From NCBI GenBank assembly GCA_027484885.1, contig JAIXSD010000684.1, positions 1-5,656 of the forward strand: 5,656 nucleotides of DNA, written 5' to 3'. The notes below the pieces were generated by a model that was not told the origin of the DNA, did not search any database, and saw nothing but the letters and a program-made list of their open reading frames with translations. The stretch's first letter is position 1. Each line of letters begins with the position of its first letter. A program made the position numbers and the translations under genes. The DNA is from Rubrivivax sp. Lineage in GTDB: Bacteria > Pseudomonadota > Gammaproteobacteria > Burkholderiales > Burkholderiaceae_C. Positions 1 through 5,534 of the stretch are shown here, piece by piece.

Positions 1-3000
1 CCGCGGCCGATCTTGCAGCCCAGCAGGCGGAAGGCCAGGGGCAGCCAGGGCGTGCCGCGCAGAAAGCGCATGAAGTTGGGCACGGCAATGCCCTCGTAGA
101 GATTGGTGGCCGCCTCCGAGACCCAGACAAAAGGCGTCCACATGGGCACGGCGCGCGGCCGGTAGCGGCCCAGCAGCAGCCACTTGAACAAGGCCACGAA
201 GACAAAGCAGGCCAGGCCGAAGAGCAGGCCCGATTCGGTCAACTCCCAGGCCACCAGGCCCCAGCGGCCCTCGCTGGCATCGGGCATGACATCAAGCACG
301 ATGGTGTAGCCGGTGGCGATGACGATGGCATGCGGCGCGACGATGCGGAAGGTCTCGATCAGGCCACGGCCCAGGCGGCGCAGCGGCGAGGGCCGGAAGG
401 TCAGGTGCTCGGGGTAGCCCTGCACCGTCTCGCGCGCCGGCAGGTTGATGGGCGGCGTGCCCAGCCAGGTGTCGCCGCTCTGCATCTGGCCGCCCTCGGG
501 CGCGCGCGAGAGCACGCCGATCAGCACGTTCTCGGGGATGGTGGTGCCATCGGGCACGTAAGCGCCGTTGCCGACAAAGCTGCGCCGCGACACCACCGTG
601 GGCCGCACCGTCATCCAGCCGCCGTCGATCTCTTCATCGCCCAGCAGCACCGCGTCGGCAATGAAGGTCTCGTCGCCCAGGGTCAGCATGTCGGGCACCA
701 CGCCCAGGGCGGTGGAGATCTCGGCATCGCGGCCCACGCGGGCGCCCAGCAGGCGGTACCACCAGGGCGCGAACACGGTGGCATACACGCCGTGCAGGCC
801 TTGCAGGCTCGATTCCTGGATCTGGTTGACCAGCCACTTGCTGCAGTACACCCAGCTGTGCACCGGCCATGTGCCCTGCATCAGGCGCGGCAGCACGCCC
901 CAGCGGATGGCCGCCGAGAGCAGGGCGGTGATGACGATCAACACCGCGCTGGCCGGCAGGGCGAACACGAAGTAACGCAGCAGCTGCAGCCACAGCACAT
1001 CACCCTGCAGCCAGGCCATGGAGGGCCATTCGTCCAGGTTGTCCAGGCTGTCGATCAGCATGAAAGTGGGGAAGACCGGCAGGAAGAACAGCGTGGCGAT
1101 CAGCAAGGCGCCGGCCACGAAGAAGGCCGCCTCGCCCCAGCGCTGCAGCCGGCCCACCTCGGGCCGCGGGCGCAAGCCTGCCGGGTCGAAGCCGCCCAGA
1201 TCGCGCGCCGGCGAGCCGCCCCAGACGCGCCGCTCGGGCACGCGCGTGCCATCGGCCAGGGCCGACTGGCCCTCGACATGGCCCCAGTCGGCCACGGCCG
1301 TGTTGCCCTCCAGCACCGAGTAGGAGCCGATGTAGGCATTCGCGCCAATGTCGATGCGGCCCAGCAGCAGCTCGCCGCGCTCGACCCGGGCGTTTTCCAG
1401 GTTCACCGCATTGCCGATGCTGGCGCCATCACCGATGCGCAGCAGCTCGGGCGCGCGCACGGTGATGGAGCCGATCAGCACCTCGCGGCCGATCTCAGCG
1501 CCCAGCAGGCGCAGCCAGCCCACGTAGAGCGAAGAGCCGCCGAGGAAGTAGACCGGCGCCACCTCCATCAGCCGGTCGGCCAGCCACCAGCGGTAGTAGG
1601 TCAGGCCCCAGAGCGGGTAGCGCCCCGGCTTCAGCCGCGCGGCCAGCAGGCGCCGGCCGGCCATGGCCACCAGAAACTCCAGCACCGTGGTGCCCAGGAA
1701 CACCGCCACCGACATCCACACCGCGGTGAGCACCGAATCGGCCGGGTCGCCCGTGAAGAAATGGAAGGTGAAAAACGGCGCCAGCCAGCTGGCCATGCGC
1801 AGCGCCACCAAAAACGGCACGGCCAGCGCCTGCGCCGCGCCGCAGCGCCAGCGCCGCCAGGCCGAGGGCGGCTGCCAGGTCGGCTCGGGTGCCTGGCTGG
1901 CATCGGCTGCCGGTGCGCTGCGGTGCACGGCCTCCATGGCCTCCATCGCCTCGGCCATCGTGCCCAGACGGCGGCCCTGGTAGATGTGGCGCACGGTCAG
2001 GCCGGCGAACTGGGGCTGGGCACGCAGGGCCGAGGCCAGGCGCGCGGCCATCAGCGAATGGCCGCCCAAGTCACTGAAAAAATCGGCCTCGCGGCGCAGG
2101 GCCTGGCCCGGGAAGAGGCGGCGCAGGGCGGCAAACAGCGCGGCCTCGGCCTCGCTGCGCGGGCGGTCGGAGCCGTCTTCGGCGTTTGCGGGCGCCGCCT
2201 CCACCAGCAAGGGCCGGGCCTTGAGGGTGTTGCGGTCGATCTTGCCCGAGGTCAGGCGCGGCATGGCCGGCAGCCACTCGAAGCGGCTGGGCACCATGTA
2301 CGGCGGCAAGCGCTGGGCCAGGGCGGCGCGCAACTCGGCAGCACTTGGCGGCGCAGCGCTGTCAGCGGCCACCAGGTAGGCGATCAGCAGCTCCTGGGTT
2401 TCGCCTTCGCCCGGCTCATCACGGCGCAGCAGCACCGCCACCGTGCCCACGCCGGGCTGCTGGGCCAGGGCGGCCTCGATCTCACCCAGCTCCACGCGGA
2501 AGCCGCGGATCTTCACCTGGTCGTCGACCCGGCCCAGGCAGTGGATCTGGCCGGCCTCGTCGATGCGGGCCAGGTCGCCCGTGCGGTAGAGCCGCGCATC
2601 GGCGCCCCCCGGCATCTCGGCCCAGGGGTTGGGCAGAAACTTCTCGGCCGTCAGCTCGGGCCGGCCCAAATAACCGGCCGCCACACCGGGGCCGCTGATG
2701 CACAGCTCGCCGGTCTCGCCCTGGCGCTGCAGGCGCAACAAGCCGTTCTCGATATCGGCGGCAATCACCATCAGCTGGTAGTTGGGCAGCGGCCGGCCGA
2801 TGGTGACCGGCGCGCCCGCCTGCAGCTCGGCCAGGCTGGCCGAGACCGTGGCCTCGGTGGGCCCGTAGGTGTTGAAGACCTGACGGCCAGGCCGGGCCCA
2901 GCGGGCCACCAGGGCCTCGGGGCACATCTCGCCGCCCAGGTTGATGAGGCGCAGGCCCGGCACCTCCTGGTTGAACAGGGCCAGCAGCGTGGGCACGGCG

Positions 3001-3782
3001 TGCAGCACGGTCACGCCTTGCGCGTTCAGCGCCTGCGGCAGGGCGTCGGGGTCGGCGGCGATCTCGCGCGGCGCCAGCCAGAGCGTGGCGCCGACGAGGT
3101 AGCTGATCCAGATCTCCTCGAAGGACATGTCGAAGGCGACCGAGAAGCCCTGGTAGACCGTGTCGCTGGCGCGCACGCCCAGCACCTCGTTCTCGCTGCG
3201 CAGGAAATGGCAGATGCTGCCCTGGCTGATGGCAATGCCCTTGGGCTTGCCCGTCGACCCTGAGGTGTAGATCACATAGGCCGTGTGCTCGGGCAAGGCG
3301 CCCTCGCGGCGGCGCAGCGGGCCTGCGTCGGCGCCCTCGCTGGGCGCGGCCAGCAAGGCCTCGGCGCTCCAGACCGGCCGGCCCAGGCCCGCCAGGCGCT
3401 CGGCCGCCCAGGCGGCAGGGGTCAGCAGGCCGGCCGCATCGGCATCGTCCAGGCACACGGCCACCCGCTCGGCCGGCGTGTCGGCATCGCTGGGCAACCA
3501 GGCGGCGCCGGTCTTGGCAATGGCCAGCTGCAGCACCAGCAGCTCGATGCCACGCGGCATCCACAGCCCCACGATCTGGCCCGGCCGCACACCGGCGGCG
3601 ATCAGGCGCGAGGCCGCGAGGTCAGCCAGCGCATCCAGCGCCGCATAGCTCAGCGAGCGCTCGCCCTCGCGCAGGGCGATCTGCTCGGGCAGGCGCCGCG
3701 CCGTGGCTTCGAACACATCGGCCAGCAGCTCGCGGCGCAGCAGGTCGGGGCGGTCAGGGCCGCGAAGAATCTGCGGGGGCAT
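1..3782 (-). CDS. Pls/PosA-family membrane-bound non-ribosomal peptide synthetase (3' end outside window)
   Basis: Single-module amino-acid homopolymer or isopeptide synthetase of the Pls/PosA type; 1260 codons are visible. Adenylation core motifs are seen: A3 YTSGSTGKPKG (172-182), A4 FDMSFEEIW (217-225), A5 NTYGPTEATV (304-313), A7 YRTGDL (399-404), A8 around KIRGFRVELGE (424-434) and A10 LTSGKIDRN with Lys514. A carrier site LGGHSL follows, with the phosphopantetheine serine at 576. The C-terminal half alternates membrane-helix pairs (about 651-676/684-708, 886-908/935-957, 1140-1163/1171-1200) with soluble domains containing hexapeptide repeats (about 760-860 and 1010-1110); a third soluble domain starts near 1210 and is cut. 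This A-T-TM-C1-TM-C2-TM-C3 order matches epsilon-poly-lysine synthetase, known to be an inner-membrane enzyme without condensation or thioesterase domains. The frame is intact. ATG at 3782 fits the family N-terminus although no clear Shine-Dalgarno precedes it; TTG (3785) and GTG (3908) are in-frame alternatives. The substrate is not known. Family call is near certain. Confidence 0.95.
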   Translation of the reverse strand, partial: MPPQILRGPDRPDLLRRELLADVFEATARRLPEQIALREGERSLSYAALDALADLAASRLIAAGVRPGQIVGLWMPRGIELLVLQLAIAKTGAAWLPSDADTPAERVAVCLDDADAAGLLTPAAWAAERLAGLGRPVWSAEALLAAPSEGADAGPLRRREGALPEHTAYVIYTSGSTGKPKGIAISQGSICHFLRSENEVLGVRASDTVYQGFSVAFDMSFEEIWISYLVGATLWLAPREIAADPDALPQALNAQGVTVLHAVPTLLALFNQEVPGLRLINLGGEMCPEALVARWARPGRQVFNTYGPTEATVSASLAELQAGAPVTIGRPLPNYQLMVIAADIENGLLRLQRQGETGELCISGPGVAAGYLGRPELTAEKFLPNPWAEMPGGADARLYRTGDLARIDEAGQIHCLGRVDDQVKIRGFRVELGEIEAALAQQPGVGTVAVLLRRDEPGEGETQELLIAYLVAADSAAPPSAAELRAALAQRLPPYMVPSRFEWLPAMPRLTSGKIDRNTLKARPLLVEAAPANAEDGSDRPRSEAEAALFAALRRLFPGQALRREADFFSDLGGHSLMAARLASALRAQPQFAGLTVRHIYQGRRLGTMAEAMEAMEAVHRSAPAADASQAPEPTWQPPSAWRRWRCGAAQALAVPFLVALRMASWLAPFFTFHFFTGDPADSVLTAVWMSVAVFLGTTVLEFLVAMAGRRLLAARLKPGRYPLWGLTYYRWWLADRLMEVAPVYFLGGSSLYVGWLRLLGAEIGREVLIGSITVRAPELLRIGDGASIGNAVNLENARVERGELLLGRIDIGANAYIGSYSVLEGNTAVADWGHVEGQSALADGTRVPERRVWGGSPARDLGGFDPAGLRPRPEVGRLQRWGEAAFFVAGALLIATLFFLPVFPTFMLIDSLDNLDEWPSMAWLQGDVLWLQLLRYFVFALPASAVLIVITALLSAAIRWGVLPRLMQGTWPVHSWVYCSKWLVNQIQESSLQGLHGVYATVFAPWWYRLLGARVGRDAEISTALGVVPDMLTLGDETFIADAVLLGDEEIDGGWMTVRPTVVSRRSFVGNGAYVPDGTTIPENVLIGVLSRAPEGGQMQSGDTWLGTPPINLPARETVQGYPEHLTFRPSPLRRLGRGLIETFRIVAPHAIVIATGYTIVLDVMPDASEGRWGLVAWELTESGLLFGLACFVFVALFKWLLLGRYRPRAVPMWTPFVWVSEAATNLYEGIAVPNFMRFLRGTPWLPLAFRLLGCKIGR

Positions 3783-3837
3783 CAAGAGCGCTGCGGCAGG
3801 AGTGGCCAAGGGGGACGAGGATGACGGAAGAGAGGTC

Positions 3838-3864
3838 AAGAAAACAGGCCCGGAGAAGCGGGCC
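3838..3864 (-). terminator. Probable intrinsic terminator upstream of the synthetase gene
   Basis: Read on the minus strand, GGCCCG (3864-3859) and CGGGCC (3852-3847) form a perfect 6-bp all-GC stem around the 6-nt loop CTTCTC, followed at once by TGTTTTCTT. This is the shape of a rho-independent terminator for transcription coming from the small genes at 3950-5257. It lies about 55 bp before the synthetase start, so it could also act as an attenuator. The T-tract is interrupted, so strength is uncertain. The rest of the 167-bp gap (3783-3949) shows no convincing promoter; TTGACC (3839-3834) resembles a -35 box but has no matching -10. Confidence 0.55.
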
Positions 3865-3949
3865 GCTCGCAGCGGAGACAGGCCCAAAACACAGCGCCGT
3901 TCAGTCACACCGACGCGCAGGCCTCCATCCTAGGCCCAGGCGCGTTTGA

Positions 3950-4222
3950 CTAGCCCGCCTGCGCCACCAACCAGGCGCGGATGCGTGCCACCGTCGCCTC
4001 CACCGGCGCCTCGCGCGACACCTCCAGCCCCAGCGCCCGCGCAATCTGGTTGACCTTGCCCGGGTAGAGCGGAATGCCGCCGGCGTCGATGGCGGCGATC
4101 AAGGCGCGGGCCTGCGCCAGCTCGGGAGCCAGCTCCGGCGCTGCGGAGGCAGCCCCGGGCGCGTCAGCGGGGGCGGAGGCAGCTCGCTGGGCGAGCAGGC
4201 GGCGCAGGGGTGAAGGTTTCAT
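3950..4222 (-). CDS. Small hypothetical protein, 90 aa, Ala/Pro-rich linker and possible HTH-like tail
   Basis: I do not recognise a named family. The protein has a basic N-terminus (KPSPLRRLLAQR), then a low-complexity Ala/Pro/Glu linker (about 14-38), then a compact domain at about 39-90 containing DAGGIPLYPGKVNQIARALG and ending in an amphipathic helix with VARIRAWL. The stretch KVNQIARALGLEVSRE looks like a short helix-turn-helix or other small helical fold, but this is a resemblance only. No signal peptide, cysteine or membrane helix is seen. The start is supported by an AGGA ribosome binding site 6 nt upstream of the ATG. The gene lies 54 bp downstream of the 120-residue gene on the same strand, and a likely terminator follows it. 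Probably soluble and cytoplasmic; function unknown. Confidence 0.75.
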   Translation of the reverse strand: MKPSPLRRLLAQRAASAPADAPGAASAAPELAPELAQARALIAAIDAGGIPLYPGKVNQIARALGLEVSREAPVEATVARIRAWLVAQAG

Positions 4223-4228
4223 CGTCAG

Positions 4229-4232
4229 TCCT
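4229..4232 (-). promoter_or_regulatory. Ribosome binding site of the 90-aa gene
   Basis: AGGA on the minus strand, 6 nt before the ATG at 4222. It is the clearest Shine-Dalgarno next to any start in this window along with the one at 5265-5269, and it fixes the start of the 90-residue gene. Confidence 0.55.
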
Positions 4233-4276
4233 GCAGCAGTGAAGAGAACAAGAAGGCCCTCAGCGCTTCAAGCGCC

Positions 4277-4639
4277 TCACGCGCCGGGCAAAAGCTTGTC
4301 CGCAAACGCAGCGCCCTGTTCTGCGGCACTGATGGCGCTGCAGTCAGAGTCCTCATCTTCATAAATCACCAAGAACCAGAACCGCTGCTCGGGCGCACCG
4401 AACACCGGGCTCAAGGCAGACGCCGGCCGCGCGAGCTTCAGCTTGACCTCCAGCGACAGCTCCTCGGCCTCGGCCAGCGCCTGGCGCGGCACGGCCTCCA
4501 GCTCCGGCGTCTCCGCTCTGAAATCCAGCAGCACCACCAAGTCATTGGTCTTGAAATGCCGCTGCGCCGCCTGCGCAAAGTTGAACACGCGCTCATCCAG
4601 CAGCGCGTGCAGGCGTTCGGGGATTGGGGATTCGCTCAT
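4277..4639 (-). CDS. Hypothetical acidic protein, 120 aa
   Basis: I do not recognise the family. The sequence looks like a folded soluble protein: an N-terminal helix (about 7-30, PERLHALLDERVFNFAQAAQ), a hydrophobic beta segment NDLVVLLDF (32-40), a helical acidic stretch (46-61), a second strand-like segment LSLEVKLKL (61-69), then the strongly hydrophobic QRFWFLVIYEDEDSD (85-99) and a C-terminal helix. The alternation of strands and helices suggests a small alpha/beta fold. There is no signal peptide or membrane helix and only one cysteine (100). The ATG has no clear Shine-Dalgarno before it. The gene runs in the same direction as its neighbours, 94 bp after the zinc-ribbon-like gene and 54 bp before the 90-residue gene. 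Codon use is that of the host, so it is likely a genuine gene; function unknown. Confidence 0.72.
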   Translation of the reverse strand: MSESPIPERLHALLDERVFNFAQAAQRHFKTNDLVVLLDFRAETPELEAVPRQALAEAEELSLEVKLKLARPASALSPVFGAPEQRFWFLVIYEDEDSDCSAISAAEQGAAFADKLLPGA

Positions 4640-4683
4640 GGGGCGGCTGGGGTGGGACGGTGGATGGATGGACGGGTTGCGCG

Positions 4684-4689
4684 ATTATC
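4684..4689 (-). promoter_or_regulatory. Possible -10 box for the 120-aa gene
   Basis: On the minus strand GATAAT matches the sigma-70 -10 consensus in five of six positions and stands out as an AT-rich island in the GC-rich 94-bp gap (4640-4733). It would place a transcript start roughly 35-40 nt before the ATG at 4639. No good -35 hexamer is found 16-18 nt upstream, so this is only a candidate. If real, the lower two small genes have a promoter of their own. Confidence 0.2.
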
Positions 4690-4733
4690 CTGAGATGGCG
4701 CTTGGGGCTCGTCGCGGGGCTCACTGGCAGGCA

Positions 4734-4997
4734 TCACCAGGGTTCAACCGGCTCACCGGGCTTCGCCGGCTTTCCCCATTCAAACAAACAATTCAGACAG
4801 CGATAGTTCACCGGCTCCCAAGGCAAGCAACAGCCCCCGAGCGCGATCTCGCCGCGCTCTGCGGCCGCCATCGCCTCCGCAGACGGCATGCCGAACAGGA
4901 GCTCCACGCCCTCGATCTGCCCGCAGGCCAGGCAGCGCAACTTCAGGGTTGGCGTATTCGTATTCATTGATTTCAAGGCGCTTGCTCCACCGCTCAT
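4734..4997 (-). CDS. Small zinc-ribbon-like cysteine-rich protein, 87 aa
   Basis: The protein carries two CxxC knuckles, CLAC (22-25) and CLNC (67-70), about 40 residues apart, the pattern of a four-cysteine zinc ribbon; an adjacent Cys pair (56-57) lies between them. The middle segment FGMPSAEAMAAAERGEIALG (35-54) is probably helical and is followed by LPWEPVNYRC. Metal binding is inferred, and no named family is recognised. Three starts are possible: ATG at 4997 (chosen, 2 nt after the stop of the upstream gene), TTG at 5003 overlapping that stop as TTGA, and ATG at 4967, giving MNTNTPTLKLRC just before the first knuckle. No Shine-Dalgarno is obvious at any of them, so translation is probably coupled to the upstream gene. 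The C-terminus is a proline-rich tail ending in EPW. Confidence 0.78.
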   Translation of the reverse strand: MSGGASALKSMNTNTPTLKLRCLACGQIEGVELLFGMPSAEAMAAAERGEIALGGCCLPWEPVNYRCLNCLFEWGKPAKPGEPVEPW

Positions 4998-4999
4998 GC

Positions 5000-5257
5000 T
5001 CAATGCGAGGCCCGATCACCCGCTTCCTTGCGCGCCCAGTCCGCCAGGAAGTCGAAGGTCTTGGCAATGAGCCGCATCTTCTCGGGCTTTTCTTCCTCGG
5101 TGAACTCGTGCTGAACGCACATGCCGTTGCCCTTGTTTCCGCCCAGCACATAGAGCAGGCTGAACTGGGCCTCCAGGCGATCGGCCAGTTCGATAGCGAC
5201 GTCGTCGTACTTGCCGCGGGGGGTGGTGGTTTCGTTGAGGTCGTTCTGGTGGCTCAT
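5000..5257 (-). CDS. Small hypothetical protein, 85 aa, first gene of a pair
   Basis: I do not recognise the family. After a polar N-terminus (MSHQNDLNETTTPRGKY) comes a helix at about 18-38 (DDVAIELADRLEAQFSLLYV), a glycine-rich turn GGNKGNGMC (39-47), an acidic stretch FTEEEKPEK (52-60) and a helix with RLIAKTFDFLADWARKE (62-78). It seems soluble, without signal peptide or membrane helix. The start at 5257 is chosen because AAGGG lies 7 nt upstream; the frame stays open to 5362 and another ATG at 5272 exists, but the extra residues look like non-coding sequence. Its stop lies 2 nt before the ATG of the zinc-ribbon-like gene, so the two are very probably co-transcribed and translationally coupled, suggesting related functions. 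Confidence 0.75.
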   Translation of the reverse strand: MSHQNDLNETTTPRGKYDDVAIELADRLEAQFSLLYVLGGNKGNGMCVQHEFTEEEKPEKMRLIAKTFDFLADWARKEAGDRASH

Positions 5258-5264
5258 TGGATAT

Positions 5265-5269
5265 CCCTT
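5265..5269 (-). promoter_or_regulatory. Ribosome binding site of the 85-aa gene
   Basis: AAGGG on the minus strand, 7 nt before the ATG at 5257. It favours this start over the upstream in-frame ATG at 5272, which lies immediately next to it and has no Shine-Dalgarno of its own. Confidence 0.55.
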
Positions 5270-5310
5270 CATGGCTCTGGTTTGGCTGAGGTGTGGCGAA
5301 GTTTCCACGA

Positions 5311-5337
5311 CAGCTGGCTCACCAGATGAGCCAGCTG
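5311..5337. repeat. Perfect 10-bp inverted repeat (hairpin or operator)
   Basis: CAGCTGGCTC (5311-5320) and its exact reverse complement GAGCCAGCTG (5328-5337) flank a 7-nt spacer. The element lies 53 bp before the start of the 85-residue gene on the minus strand and 61 bp before the ATG at 5399 on the plus strand, so it sits between two divergent reading frames. No T-tract follows on either strand, which argues against an intrinsic terminator. A dimeric regulator site or a 5' leader hairpin are both possible. Confidence 0.7.
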
Positions 5338-5344
5338 AGCCTAT

Positions 5345-5372
5345 TTGGACCTGTGCACGCAAGAGCTAGAGT
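5345..5372 (+). promoter_or_regulatory. Weak candidate promoter for the interrupted plus-strand gene
   Basis: TTGGAC (5345-5350), a 16-bp spacer and TAGAGT (5367-5372) resemble -35 and -10 boxes loosely (about three and four of six consensus bases). The predicted transcript would start near 5379, about 20 nt before the ATG at 5399. The match is weak and rests mainly on its position. Confidence 0.18.
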
Positions 5373-5398
5373 TCAGCCTTTCGACGCACTGCACCACC

Positions 5399-5475
5399 AT
5401 GCCCAGCACCATTCGAGTGAGATTCGACCCGGCTGACAAATTGGTCTTTGACATTAAAGTCGAGGCAGGCAGGCG
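5399..5475 (+). pseudogene. N-terminal fragment of a gene cut off by the insertion sequence
   Basis: An ATG opens a frame of 25 residues before the element's end: MPSTIRVRFDPADKLVFDI (1-19) followed by KVEAGR. The alternating charged and hydrophobic residues look like beta-strands of a real protein start, and the base composition is less GC-rich than the rest of the window. The frame then runs into the inverted repeat and ends at 5531-5533 with an Arg/Pro-rich tail encoded by the element, as expected of a disrupted gene. An in-frame TTG at 5345 would extend the start by 18 residues. There is no Shine-Dalgarno before the ATG, so a chance open frame remains possible. No family is recognised. 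Confidence 0.35.
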
Positions 5476-5502
5476 TGAATCGCCCCGGCTTCCGCGGAGG
5501 CC
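5476..5502. repeat. Right terminal inverted repeat of the IS3-family element
   Basis: The sequence starts TGAATCGCCCCGG, continues CTTCCGCGGAGGCC, and lies 12 bp outside the transposase stop codon, as in other compact IS3-family elements. The partner repeat is outside the window, so the inner limit is an estimate from typical repeat length. Confidence 0.6.
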
Positions 5503-5513
5503 ATTTGGTTTAA

Positions 5514-5534
5514 GTCAGGCGTTTGCGGCCTGAC
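5514..5534. repeat. 7-bp hairpin over the transposase stop codon
   Basis: GTCAGGC (5514-5520) pairs exactly with GCCTGAC (5528-5534) across a 7-nt loop. On the minus strand the stem contains the transposase stop codon and is followed by TTAAACC, which is not a T-tract. It might protect the transcript end or weakly terminate; it may equally be chance in GC-rich DNA. Confidence 0.35.

Noticed and set aside
330..3263. A 977-codon open frame on the plus strand, opposite the synthetase gene
   Set aside because: Its translation is rich in Gln, His, Arg, Ala and Gly with no recognisable motif, the usual antisense shadow of a GC-rich gene with G/C at third codon positions. The minus strand carries unmistakable adenylation and carrier motifs over the same span.
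2482..3564. A 360-codon minus-strand frame inside the synthetase region
   Set aside because: It is a shifted frame of the same gene, very rich in Arg, Gly and Ala, while the true frame is continuous and full of family motifs across this whole interval. There is no frameshift to explain.
3285..3824. Plus-strand frame of 179 codons over the synthetase 5' end
   Set aside because: Low-complexity Gln/Arg/Gly-rich translation opposite the true N-terminal coding sequence; a shadow.
3834..3839. TTGACC on the minus strand as a -35 box for the synthetase gene
   Set aside because: No -10-like hexamer lies 15-19 nt downstream; the region there is C-rich. It also overlaps the tail of the likely terminator.
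4263..4275. GCGCT-TCA-AGCGC hairpin at the end of the 120-aa gene
   Set aside because: The 5-bp stem has a short loop and no T-tract directly after it on the minus strand; too weak to call a terminator between the 120-aa and 90-aa genes.
4704..4722. Direct repeat GGGGCTC in the gap before the 120-aa gene
   Set aside because: Two 7-bp copies in GC-rich DNA are expected by chance and have no symmetric or spaced relation to a promoter that can be trusted.
4443..4970. Plus-strand frame of 175 codons opposite the 120-aa and zinc-ribbon-like genes
   Set aside because: Ser/Arg-rich without motif, and it spans two minus-strand genes plus their gap, whose own translations look like folded proteins.
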